Assembly (NCBI GenBank): GCA_920105805.1
Contig: CAKKTI010000156.1
Location: forward strand, 1 to 43,809
DNA from: Condylostoma magnum
Taxonomy: Eukaryota; Ciliophora; Heterotrichea; Heterotrichida; Condylostomatidae
Direction of reading: 5' to 3'
Length of the DNA: 43,809 nucleotides
In this document: positions 18,940 through 30,062 of the stretch, piece after piece
Numbering within the stretch: the stretch's first letter is position 1
Layout of the letters: each line of letters begins with the position of its first letter
Notes under the pieces: model-generated
Seen by the model: the letters and a program-made list of their open reading frames with translations, nothing else
Database searches by the model: none
What the model was told of the DNA's origin: nothing
Made by a program: the position numbers and the translations under genes

Positions 18940-21900
18940 ATGGGAAATTGTTGTCATAAATCTAATGAGCCCTCTCCTGATGTCATTAGCAGGTTGAAGC
19001 AAGCAATAAAAGAAGGCGATATAAGTAATTTGCAGCAAATTATACAATTGCTAATTAATCTATATTAATAATATAGCTCTCTTAATGATATCCCTATTAA
19101 AACGAAATAATTGAACGTAAATTTATTAGGTTACTCTGTTTTAAGTGGAAATTTTGAAAGCTTTAATTATCTTTTATCATAAGGATGCAGTTAGCGAGAT
19201 ATGGAGAACTAGTTCCTAAAGATAAATTAATCATCGATCCATGTTCTTTGTTAGCGTGGACATTATAAAATCTTAAAAAACTACTTTCCAGTTTATTACG
19301 ATCAAATGGAATTCAATTAAGATGATATTGGTTCACTTAATTGTGATATCACATTCTCATCATTTCATTATGATAAATATAAACCTATTTTATCCAATTA
19401 ATAATAAAAGACTCCAATATAATTAGCTGCCTAAAACAATCATATAAAGATAATTAGATTTCTAATCCAGTTTTTTAAAGATAAGAAATGTCCTTACTAG
19501 TTTAACATACATTATAGAGATGAGTAGAGGGGAGAAAACTGTGCATTAATTGCTGTTAAATAGGGTCATTTTCAATTGGTAAAATTTCTACATGAAGCCG
19601 ATGCAGACTTTCACGTGATAAATAAGAATAATTAGAATGCTATTAATTTAGCAGCATCTGGCTCTACAAAAAATCGCAATATTTATTACTTTCCTCTAAT
19701 ATAATATCTTGTAGAAACAATTGGAGTTGATATAACCCACTAGTATGAAGAGTCTCTGGCTTCATGTAATATCCCTGCTATAGTTTAGTATATTGAAACA
19801 AAATTAAACAAGCTTGGAATACAAGCTACTAAAAATGAACTTGATCAAAACGATAAGTTTTATAAATAGAAAAAAGTTCAGCTGAGAATTGAAGAATAGA
19901 AAGGAAGTATGCAAAAAGAAGTAACTTGAACAGAACTAAGTTCAATCTCATATAAGACTGGAGAAAACTCTGAAGTCACTTTTAAAAGCATTTTAGAGGC
20001 TGAATAAGTTTAGATTTTAATTAATTAAGAAAGTTTCAATATATAAATTTGTAGTATTAAACTTAATGTCATAAGTAATGCAACATATTTTAATAGATCT
20101 TTTAATATTTTACTAAGTTTGATTGCTATCTTTAGCTCACAAACTAATAAACATTTCTACCAATTGATATTATTATTCTTAATATAATATGCTTATTATA
20201 TACTTTTTAGTTCAATAATGGAATTAATAGATAAATTTACACTAGGAATGAATTGCTTCTCAGTGATAATGATGATAATAGCTATATTTGCTCACATAAA
20301 AATAAAATAGATGATGAAGCATCCTGGATCTTTAATCTTTACGGAGAGCGTAGTGCTCCTATTATATCATTTATGACAAATCTAAACATATTTCAATGAA
20401 ACAGATTTAGAAAGAATTTGAAGCTGTAGTCTGTATCTATTTGTAGAAACTTTCCTTACATATATCAGTATTAATAATATGACGATGCTTAATATTGAAT
20501 TAGGAGTAAAAGCTCTTTATCCTTTTAATACAAGCTATAAGAAAAGACTATGAATCTATCATATTGTATCTTTCATTATGTGCTTATCCCTTTGTATTTA
20601 TGGAATAGCAGGTATGACCCATTAAGATGCAGAATTTGATTGCGATGGATAAAAGTTATGAGACAGACTATTAATAATTGACATTATAGTTTATTCCAAT
20701 TCAATACTTTGGAATATTATTCCAACTATTATAAACTTTAAGTAGGCAACAAAATACTGAAATTCAACGTATGCCAGACATTATTGCATTGTTTTGTACC
20801 TTTTAGTTAATGGAATAGTCTAGTTAATGATAGATATTTATTTTGAGTCTCATTAGCATGATCCACCTACTTAGTTATATGATGTAAGTGAGGCTTTTGA
20901 TTCCTTCTTAGGAGGTATAGTTGGGGTAATAAGACTATCTTAAATGAAATTACTAATGAAGCTTAAAAAGATAATTTTATGCTAGTAAAAGGGATAGGAG
21001 AATAGTTCTAAATTAAATATTAGTTTAGTGCAACAGACTTAATTTGAGAGCTTTTTAGAATGTGGTTTTGACACAGTTTTCTAAAATATTACATTATAGT
21101 CAATAAACCAACTGTTTATGACTTTGTATATGTACTTTGATTGGATTTATATAAAATAGTAACCCTATAAGATGAATTAAAACGTTCGAATTTTAAAATT
21201 AAGCAGAGCATAAATCTAGCTATATTATCCTTAATTCAATTAAGATAGCTCCTATGTTAAAATGAAGGAATTTTATTGTAATAGCTTTGATTAGATCAGA
21301 AACCATTTTACATTCAACGTAGAAGAATTTTTATTGTAAATTTTATAAAGGGGAATTGAGCCAGATGAAATTATTACTAAGGTAACATTAAGTAAGTCTT
21401 AGGATGAAGGAAGAAGTGGAGCTTTTATTGTAAAAACAACTAATAATCTATATTTTATTAAAACAATAAAAGAAAGAGAAGTAAACTTCATAACTTAAAA
21501 CTGTGGTAAACAATATGTTAAACATATGCTACAATCAGATTAAAGCTACATTGTTAAAGTGTTAGGGGTATTGTACTTCAAAAATGCAGATTAGTACTTT
21601 ATCATAATGGAAAATGTAGTAAAATAATCTTAGGTATAATAGATATTTGACTTAAAAGGAAGTCTAAGGCATAGATAATCTAAACAAGGTTAAATTTTAA
21701 AAGATATCGACTTTTTAAATTTGAGAATAAAGATAAAAGTAAGTATTGATCTTAAAAATCAAATACTTTAAAAACTCCAAGATGATATAAGATTTTTAAC
21801 TCAGATGAAAATCATGGATTATTCCCTTTTACTAGCCATTCATGAGGATATAGATAATTAATAATAATACTATGACTCATTCGAAGAATTCAATAGAGCT

Positions 21901-22065
21901 TATTCTTTGGCAATTATTGATATATCATAAAATTTTACATTAAGAAAGTAAATTGAATTTAAATATAAAAAGGCTCTATATGGGGATACAATATCATGCA
22001 TACCACCAAAAATTTATGGTTAAAGGTTTTTTTCCTTCATTGAAGATTGTTTCGAGACACTATAG
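18940..22065 (+). CDS. Ankyrin - 7TM receptor-like - phosphatidylinositol phosphate kinase
   Basis: 1041 residues starting MGNCCHK, a predicted myristoyl/palmitoyl anchor. Ankyrin repeats span about 60-300 (GYSVLSGNFESFNYLL, TPIQLAAQNNHIKIIRFL, CALIAVKQGHFQLVKFL). A hydrophobic hairpin near 387-425 precedes seven segments at about 436, 463, 491, 535, 576, 613 and 655; the HPGSLIF loop and the RLWIYHIVSF segment resemble cAMP-receptor-like 7TM folds. Residues about 805-1037 are a PIP kinase: EGRSGAFIVK glycine-rich loop, YFIKT lysine, IFDLKGS, KIMDYSLLLAIH and SLAIIDISQ are all intact, so phosphoinositide kinase activity is expected at a membrane. 7TM-PIPK proteins are known from Dictyostelium and oomycetes; the ankyrin N-terminus is unusual. 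The end is TAG TAG at 22063-22068. Confidence 0.85.
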
Positions 22066-22134
22066 TAGTTTATTGTTATTATTAATTATTAAAATTAACT
22101 TTATAGACAACTGTATCATAAAAATTGATATTAA

Positions 22135-25100
22135 TCATTCTGCTATATCTCCAAGCTGTTTAGTTTGGCCTTCAATTTTTTCCTTAAGCTCCGTTATCTT
22201 ACTGACAGCTTGCTCATACCTTTCTCTTAATGATTTAATATCTCCTTCAAGTTCTTCTACATATTCTAGTGTGATAGCTTGAATTTCATCTTGCTTTATA
22301 TCATTAGCTTAATTCGAACTACTGGATCCAACAGAACTTTAGTATTTTTTAAGTCCTTTTAGCATCCATGGTACATTAATATGCTTAGCTTGTAATATGT
22401 AACTGTCTTAATAGTGTCTTCCTAATTTCTTTGGTAGTAGAACTCTCATTCTTTCTACATTAATTGTTTAATCATTTAAAGAATTCGCAAATCTTGAAAA
22501 ATATTCGTATGCTAAGTCTTATCGTTCATTATTGAATAAAGATTCATTTTCCAGTGAGTCAAACATTTCCCAAGCATCTAAGAATTATTATACACTTATT
22601 TCACTTACATTTAATCCTCGTAGCACAACTTGCACTATACTTATAAATTAGCTATTAATCATATCTTATACCTTAGTATTGTCATCTTCAATGATATCTT
22701 CAACGTCGTCAAAAATAATTAACCAAAAATGGCCACAGTCTCTTAAAAATGCTAATAAAACCCAAGGCAATCCTATAAATAACCATAAAATAGCTCTAAA
22801 TATACTAAATCCGTGCCTTTCTTAATCATTATTCATAGCATTAGATTCATTTTAATCAGTATCATCGTCTTCATATGCGAAAATCTTGTCATCATGGTTG
22901 CTAACGCTTTAAGTTCCAGTATATCCAAATATCAAAAACCCTTTGAAATACAGTAAAGGAACATAAAGTAAAGTGACTATAAAGAGGAAAATGAACTAAG
23001 GAATAGCATAAAGTACATAGAATATTTTAGTAAGCACATTGTTCAACGGCTCTGGCCGTTTAAGAAACATTACTATAAAACCAAATATAAAAGCAATTGC
23101 AGTAAATGGAGAGGGCATAAAAATGAGTATTCCATATTGATTATCCCAATACCATCGATTATAATAGGTAATAATAACAGCCCTATGTTCAGAATCTACC
23201 CTTACAATAATTTAGCTATATACATTACTAAGCAATGCAATTAGAAGGTTTAAAAGCATAACATTTGCCATAAGTAAGTAAGCACCAAGTAAGATGCCTC
23301 CAAAAGCAAGATATTTAGTAAACGCTGCTAAATCAAAACTTGCTAAAGCAGCACTAAATAATGTTCTTATGCTAGTATTATAGTCAACAAAGTTAGGATT
23401 ATACTCACTAAATAAAGCAGTGAAAATTGCACCACAACAAATTCCAAGTAATAAGAAAATTAAGAAGAAATTAACAACTTCTCCCATCATCAAGTAGATC
23501 ATTCTTAAAAATGGACCAAATCTCTTAGTAGTAATCATAACTGACATAAATCTAAGCCAGATGATTGACATCTAAAGAGAATGCAAAATAGCATTGAATA
23601 ATTCTGGCTCAATGTCTTCTATCAAGTTTCCTTCACCCATTAGATAATCCTGAATTCCAACCATAATAAAAATCATAAGACTAAACATGATTAAGTCTAA
23701 TTTACGCCAACTGTCAAACTCAAAGTTTCTATTTGTTTTTATTGCAAATATAAGATGAAAGATTTGCTAAGCAAAGAATCCAGTGATTCAAGTTTAGGAA
23801 AGTCTTAGGTAAATTTCACTTTCTGGATCCTCTGCAACATCATCAAAGGAGTTATTCTTAATTGCTGTATATATTAAAGCCTAGTATAAGCATAACAGTA
23901 TAACAGTACTAAAAGCTTCTGCCATGAATCTTTAACTACAACTATCAATTCATTACTCAAAATGGAAAAAATAGGGCTTTGTTGTATCGATCTTTTTACT
24001 AAACTGCATTGCTTCATCACTATTTACAACTGAGTTAAATGAGTTTATTATGGTAGAAGCACCTAATATCCCGTAGTTCTATTTAGGACCCTTCCACATC
24101 TTAGTTACAATTGTTCCAACATCATCGTTTTCTAGTAAGGTATAAAATCCATTTCTAGCTATAATAGTAAACACGTCTCTTCCTTGAAAATCAGTTTAAG
24201 ACATATAGTATCTAAGTTCTTATTCCTCACTTATGCTATTCTAAAGGTGAACTCCTAGTTAAATCACATTCTCTTTTGTAGAAATACAACGATTTTAATC
24301 TTATAAGGATAAACTGCTTAGTCGTTGTAGAAATTCTGCTACAAGAACACAGTGAAGTAATGGAGCTTCACATAGAATTATACCCTAGCGTTTCTTAACA
24401 AAGGTTGATACAATTCCACATAATTCTTTTGTAAGCTCTGAGTGCCAATACTTATTAGAAATGTTATTTAGCATTTGAATACCAAAAAGACATGTTTCTC
24501 CCTTTTTAAGTAGTTTTATTAGTTTTTACTGATAGGTGAACTTTTATAGAGGTGATCTTGCCCCTTTGTTTTATAATATAACGACACATAGTCTATATTG
24601 TTGGTTTTTAAAAGCTTTTTCAAATTCTTCTGAGCTTGTACCGACATCCGATTAACTAAGAGCTTAGATGGTTAAATCCTCCTATTTCTATTCTATTAGT
24701 ATATTGATAACACCGTCATCAGTGCAGAAGCCAGGCCAATTCAAAACTTTCTGTATTTCCTTTGCTTGTTTTTTCTCAATAAAGTTTTTAATTATATTCT
24801 CAGAAATGATATACTCATTAAACTACTACAAGATCTCTTTATTGTCCCCTACCTTTTATTAAAATGCCTACCATATTGGACTATTCTTTTTCTTTTTCTT
24901 AATTTCAGATATTGGATGAACTATATCCCCTGACCAGATTCTTAGTAGGAAATCAGGGCATTTGTTGTTTAAAGCTGTGGTAATCATTTCTACTTCTATT
25001 ATCTAAGGATTTGCACAGATTATACGTTAGGCTAGATTATCTAAAGAGTGATTAAGGGCTTATTTTAGTGCTTCTGATGCAAATTCATAACCAGCACATG

Positions 25101-25686
25101 CTTAACGACAAGGTCCTTCTAAATCAAAAATACCATGAGATGCGTAATTCTATAAAACAGGCTCATTACTAAAGAGTATATTACCAATACTATACAACTT
25201 AGAGCTTAAAATATGCCAGAATAATGCTTAGATTTCATCTAAATTATATACTTTATTCTCAATTGCATAAACAAGATCGTCAGATCTTAGATTATCAATA
25301 AAACCATGAATAGTTTATATAGGATATTTGAACCCTGAGTTAATCATCTCTTTTGCAATTTTTCCCATTCTGTATTCAATTGCTAATTCTACAGGTTCAT
25401 TTGAATTTATAAATAATTGATTTGTATTCTTGAAGTCCTCAGACGTTATAATCTGCCTTGCAATATCCTCATTTTTGTTTTTAATAGCATTAATAAGCCT
25501 TAAAACTGATGATGATTTTTGTTTTCTTTATAATTTCTATAAAGCTTCCTGGGTGATTATTCCAGAAGTAAATAAAAGTGACTATCCGAAAGCTGCTAAA
25601 TTGTGAGCTCCTAGCAGTTAATCACCTTACATATGATTTGGGCCAATGTAACCTCCCTGCTCTTAAATTTTAACTTCGTCTTCCAT
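22135..25686 (-). CDS. TRP-type cation channel with helical-repeat N-terminus
   Basis: About 1183 residues. The N-terminal 550 residues are helical and partly ankyrin-like (PVELAIEYRMGKIAKEMI, RQACAGYEFASEALKQAL). An ion-transport domain spans about 585-830: membrane segments FSTVILLCLYQALIYTA, LIMFSLMIFIMVGI and VVNFFLIFLLLGICCGAIF, a pore loop TLFSAALASFDLAAF, and the TRP-like S6 ANVMLLNLLIALLSNVYSQ. At least three more hydrophobic segments follow (about 850-880, 885-915, 960-990), which is unusual. The C-terminus is a coiled coil (TLEYVEELEGDIKSLRERYE). I end it at TGA 22137-22135; if that TGA is Trp, the frame runs on to TAG 22062-22060, abutting the PIP kinase stop. Likely a membrane cation (calcium) channel. 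The start codon is 13 bases from the ArfGAP start. Confidence 0.83.
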
Positions 25687-25699
25687 TTACATAATTAAT
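25687..25699. promoter_or_regulatory. 13-base divergent start-to-start gap
   Basis: Thirteen bases separate the TRP-type channel ATG (leftward) from the ArfGAP ATG (rightward). As at 8417-8427, both promoters must overlap coding DNA, unless the true starts are internal. Confidence 0.5.
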
Positions 25700-26506
25700 A
25701 TGGAAAGTGTGGAGCCTAAAGTAGAAATCTTTAATAACTTACGAGAAGATGAATAAAATTTATTATGCATAGATTGCTAAGCCTAGAATCCTCAGTATGT
25801 ATCGGTTTAACACGGAGTATTCATTTGTAATTAATGTAGCTCATAACATATGCAACTAGGAGATTAAATTTCTACGGTAAAAGGTGTTGAGGAGGATTGG
25901 AGTATTGAGCAGTTGAAACTGTTAACAGTAGGAGGAAACAGCTCATTTTAGAACTTACTATAAAATTATTCAATTCCTTAAAACTTAGAAATCTAGAATA
26001 AATATAGAACTGAAGCTGTGAATTATTACAGGAATTTAATCTCCTGTATAGCATAAGGAGTCGAGTGTAATTATCCGATCCCTACAATTGAATTAGGGTA
26101 ATAGGTAGTATTTGAAGGACACCCATAAGAGCCTCCTAAGCCTTAAGGATTCTTTGGAAAAATGAAATAAAAGGCATCTGATTTTGGTAAAAAGATAGAG
26201 GAAAAGGGGTAATAATGAAGTCAACACCCCCGAGTCCAGTAGTTAGAGTCATAAGTAGTTGGAGTAATGGCTGGTATAAGTTCAGGAATGGAAAGAATAG
26301 TTAACCACCCAACTGTGCAAAGAACTACTAACTCAATTAGACAATAAACAGCTGATGCATATAACAGTTTTAATTCGAATCCAAGAGTATAAGCAGCTAA
26401 GGAAAGATCAATGGATGTTTTGAAGAAGTTGGAACATGATGCAGTTGAAATAGGAGACCATATGTGGGAAACAATTTCAGGAACTAAGCCTCCAGAAAAT
26501 CATTAG
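25700..26506 (+). CDS. ArfGAP zinc-finger protein lacking the arginine finger
   Basis: 268 residues. The N-terminal ArfGAP zinc finger is clear: CIDCQAQNPQYVS, then GVFICNQCSSQH gives C23-x2-C26-x16-C43-x2-C46, followed by the W-S-I-E-Q-L motif near 67-72. ArfGAPs stimulate GTP hydrolysis by Arf GTPases with an arginine in HRxLG; here the sequence is HMQLG, so Met51 replaces the arginine and catalysis is doubtful. The C-terminal two thirds are Ser/Gln/Gly-rich with amphipathic helices (FGKMKQKASDFGKKIEEKG; VVGVMAGISSGMERIV), suggesting membrane-curvature binding as in ArfGAP1-type proteins. TAG 26504-26506 follows about 38 codons free of TAA/TAG and overlaps the stop of the convergent gene. 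Confidence 0.85.
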
Positions 26507-27456
26507 TTAAAAAATTTAATTTCTCTACGCAACTCGCTAGCTAAGTTTTCCGAATAGAACTCACTTCGGTTTAATTCTTCCAATTAATTTGTCAATGCTT
26601 GTACTAATAGTTGCTTAAGTTCATTTTTATCTCTTTTATATAAATTATCAAAGCAAGGACATAATTCTTAGGGGCGTAGGTCGTAGATCAATCCTCTAAT
26701 GTTTTAGAATAATCCAGGATAAAAGGGAACTATTTTTACTTTCTCAAATTCATCGTCTTCATCTATTGACCAGTTTTCCTCATCAACTAGTTTTAGTCCC
26801 TTTTATTCTAGTTGCTATGTGTACTCAAAATCAGCTGGTGGCCAGTCAGGAAGAACATACCACCATCTGACTAAAATCTTTGTTACCAATTCAGCCCTTT
26901 CCCTTTCCTCTTACGTATCAAATTCCGCAAACTGTACATACTTCCTTGGATCTGCAACTCTTTTCTTACTTGGAGGAGCTTTTTTAACCGGAACTTTTTA
27001 TTATGGCTTTTTCTTTTACTGTTCTCTTCCGGGAATTAGCCCCTTAGCTCGTTTTGCTTCTAAAGCCTGCTTCCCTACAAGAACTTCCTTATCAGATTCC
27101 TCATCTAAATCACTTATATCATCTAAACTCAAATCTAAATCAGGATCAATGTTTTATACTTTTCTTTCCTCTCTATTTGCCCGTCTACTCCTTTGCCGTC
27201 TTTTAGGGCCATTATGCTCCTCATCGGTAGAACGAGCCGATTCCTCTGAGCTACTTGGAAGCCCATCATCATGATATTCAATTTGCTCCCCTATGAATCC
27301 TGTCATATCCTCTTCTAATGTTATATCATTTTAGGCCATGTATTGTAGGGAGTTTGTACCGTTTTTCTTTTTAGGAATTAGAATATTAGGCTCAGGAACA
27401 CGTTGTGGAGAATGTTCTCTTGCTTTCATTAGACGCTTTCTATTGGGCTAAGACAT
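26503..27456 (-). CDS. Charged nuclear-type protein with conserved Trp-rich module, unrecognised
   Basis: 317 residues. Basic N-terminus (NRKRLMKARE, KKKNG), acidic middle (DPDLDLSLDDISDLDEESD), a second basic block (GPKRRQRSRRANREERK and KKAPPSKKR) and a C-terminal module beginning KYVQFAEFDTQEE with ILVRWWYVLPDWPPADFEY. That Trp/Pro-rich module, followed by PFYPGLFQNIRGLIYDLRP, looks conserved, but I cannot name its family. Charge pattern and putative nuclear signals suggest a chromatin or nucleolar protein; this is inference. Stop TAA 26505-26503 comes after about 27 codons without TAA/TAG. It overlaps by 4 bases with the ArfGAP stop (TTAG read on both strands). Confidence 0.7.
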
Positions 27457-27532
27457 TATTTTTTTAAGGGATAAGTATGTTTTATATGTAGTTAGATATT
27501 ACTTATGATAATAAAGAAGAATTAGTAACTTA

Positions 27533-28243
27533 TCACTTTCTATGAAAACTTGATGAGGTAGATACACTCCCCCTCATTGTCTTATTAGGAACTTCTTATG
27601 GAGGCGGTGGAAGTCTATATCCCTCCAGAAGATTGTAACATTGCTTAGTAAACTCTTCCAATCCTCCATTTACCAAATAAATGTTGTCATATCCTCTTTG
27701 CACCATCCTTTACGCAGCCTCTACTCCTGGCCTCTCATCCCAAGCATAAATGATTATTAGCTTTCCAGGTGCATTTCTCATTGCATAAAGCTACGGGGGA
27801 AACCGATCTCTTGTTATATTGGGTGCCGGGAAACTTATAGCATCTTTTATATGGCAAGCTTAGTACTCATCATAGTCCCGTAGATCTAAAACTATATGCT
27901 CTGTATCACTATCAGCCTATAACTACTCTGTATTCACTGTTACAACTGAAAATACAGATGGAGCGGCACTGTAAATACTTGCGGTATCACTGGCATCGTC
28001 GTATTTGTCCTCTTCTTAACCTATATTATAAATTGATTCCTTTGGACCTCCTTCTTATATTAGTTTAGCTAGAGTTGTAGGACGAATTCGGCGGAATAAC
28101 TCTCCTTTTCTTTTTGCCACGTTTTAATTACTTAGAATTTCCACGTCTCGAACTGTCTTTCCTGTTTTCAAGGTTGGGCCTACATTTTGATAGCGTGGAT
28201 TGGTTGGTACCTTGCGGTTTAAGGGCTAAGTTAGAAGTTACAT
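27533..28243 (-). CDS. CEP41: CEP41-like ciliary rhodanese protein
   Basis: 236 residues. The N-terminus aligns with animal CEP41: VPTNPRYQNV (human IPQNPRYQHI), LKTGKTVRDVEIL and KRKGELFRRIRPTTLAKLI (human KKDELFKRLKVTTFAQLI). Residues about 114-213 are a rhodanese fold: HIVLDLRDYDEYQACHIKDA, KLIIIYAWDERPG and LVNGGLEEF. As in CEP41, no Cys is seen at the usual catalytic loop, so it is a non-enzymatic rhodanese. CEP41 is a basal-body/axoneme protein needed for tubulin polyglutamylation. The family N-terminus fixes the start at ATG 28243 (MQLLTQPLNRK); another ATG upstream at 28275 is out of phase. The end is TGA TAA at 27535-27530, after about 19 codons without TAA/TAG; I use the TGA. Confidence 0.88.
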
Positions 28244-28435
28244 TGCGGGCGTGCGGTGTTCTATCCATTTTAAATTATTGTTTAAATTATTTGCCTATGT
28301 GTTTATTATAGTTTTGTTAATTATTAAAATTAGCATTGATGATTGTATAAATTTACTCGTAATAGCTTTAAAACGTTAAATGCCTAGTCCCTATCTCCTA
28401 TTTTTTTATACATCCATAATAAACCATATAATAAA
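28244..28435. promoter_or_regulatory. Divergent promoter gap
   Basis: 192 AT-rich bases between the start codons of the CEP41-like gene (leftward) and GABA transaminase (rightward). I see no further gene or motif. Confidence 0.45.
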
Positions 28436-29848
28436 ATGTTTGGTAAGGCTCTTAAATAAATTCGTAAACACTCCCTAAACTTAGTTGAGCCAGCTTAACC
28501 GAAAGTGGTAACTGAAATACCTGGCCCTCAATCTCTTACTCTGTTAAACGAGTTTGAGGGAGTCAGCTAAGACTATCGAACAGTTCGATTCTTTGCAGAC
28601 TATGAGAAAAGCGCAGGCAATTATATCGCAGATGCTGATGGAAACTTGATACTTGATTGCTATGGCCAATCCTCGAGTCTTCCTTTGGGTTACAATCACT
28701 AAAGCTTAATCGATGCAACAGCAAACACTCAGCCAATGCTAAACTAGAGGCCAGCTATGGGAATAAGCCCTCCAACTGATACTGTTTGGAAGACAAGTCA
28801 AGCATTACTGCAAACAGCTCCAGCAGGATTAACTGAACTATTTAGTAGTTGTGGGTGTGGATCAGCTGCAAATGAAAATGCACTTAAAGCTTCATTCTTA
28901 AGGTACAGATCACTAAAGCAAGGTAAAGAATTCAATTAAACTGAAATTGATTCAGCTATGAATAATCAATCTCCTGGGGCTCCTAAAATAGGAGCACTTT
29001 CATTCTCAAACGGATTTCATGGAAGACTAATGGGATGTTTGGCATGTGGAAATAGTAAGCCTATAGCCAAATAAGACTTTCCTGTATTTGACTGGCCAAT
29101 TATCGAATTCCCTTAATTAAAATATCCTTTAGAAAGGTATCCTGAAAATTAAAAGATTGAGGAATAAGCATTAGATAAGGTTTCAAAGGCTGTTAAGGAT
29201 TAAAGTAGGCCAGTTGCTTCTATAATAATTGAAGCTATGCAGTACGATGGAGGGAATTACTATGCTTCTCCTGCATTTTATTAAGGATTACGTAAAATTG
29301 CAGATGATAATCAAATTTCATTAATCATAGATGAAGTTAATAGTGGATATGGAGCATCTGGTAAGATGTGGTTGCATCAACACTATAAAATAGTTCCTGA
29401 TTTAATGACATTTGGAAAAAGATCACAAGTAGCAGGAATCTTTGCTAAACCAGAGTATAGACCAGATTTTCCTTCTATGATTTTTGGAACTTGGATGGGA
29501 GATCCTCTAAGGCTTGAATTGACTTTGGCTATAAATCAGACAATCAATAGAGACAATTTATTAGTTAAAGTTACGGATACTGGAAATTATTTATTCTAAC
29601 AAATTGATAGTCTTAGTTAAAAGTATGGACAAGTAAGCAATTTAAGAGGATATGGGCTTTTACTTGCTTGGGATCTAAAAGACAAGTAAACTGCATGGAA
29701 ATTTGTTAAGAGTATGCTGCAAAAGGGAGTATAAGTAGGGTTAACTCAAGATAGAATTGTAAGATTGACTCCTAGCTTAATTTTCGAGTAAAAACATGCG
29801 GATATTTTGCTAGGGGCTTTAGAAGATACTCTTAAGCAAATGAATTAG
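28436..29848 (+). CDS. 4-aminobutyrate (GABA) transaminase, probably mitochondrial
   Basis: 470 residues, the usual length for class III PLP aminotransferases of the GABA-T type, which convert GABA and 2-oxoglutarate to succinate semialdehyde and glutamate. Motifs: NLILDCYGQ and LPLGYNH near the start, [16 protein letters not shown] at about 135, [41 protein letters not shown] (PLP Asp), and [14 protein letters not shown] with the expected PLP lysine at about 328, then [10 protein letters not shown]. The N-terminus MFGKALKQIRKHSLN is basic and amphipathic, fitting mitochondrial import. Human GABA-T has CxxC cysteines for an iron-sulfur cluster near the NENA motif; here the cysteines are CGC, so a cluster is doubtful. 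TAG 29846-29848 follows 18-19 codons without TAA/TAG. Confidence 0.9.
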
Positions 29849-30062
29849 ATAATTTAGTAATTTTCATAGATTTATTAGAATTTTAAGCAAATATTCTTTT
29901 AAGGGATTTTTGTAATATACAATATTTGTCTTAAACATATATATTATAATACTCATTCTAAGTATAACTCCTAGAAAAGGGTGTAAATCATGATTTGCTT
30001 TACCATAAGTTTAATATTTATCAAATAAAACATAAAAACATAAGAATTATTCCAGTAAGATA
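29849..30062. other. Convergent 3' spacer
   Basis: 214 AT-rich bases between the convergent stop codons of GABA transaminase and the ArfGEF. Both reading frames continue across it but are dense in TAA/TAG. I see no gene; it should carry both 3' ends. Confidence 0.45.

Noticed and set aside
21953-22282. 109-codon standard-code open frame on the plus strand
   Set aside because: Overlaps the end of the PIP kinase in another phase and the TRP C-terminal coiled coil in antisense; no protein-like features of its own.
26819-27274. 151-codon standard-code open frame on the plus strand
   Set aside because: Ser/Phe/Leu-rich shadow of the minus-strand nuclear-type gene at 26503-27456, with no homology or stop signature.
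28243-28275. Alternative CEP41 start at ATG 28275
   Set aside because: It is out of phase with the CEP41 N-terminal match (NPRYQ), which continues directly from ATG 28243.
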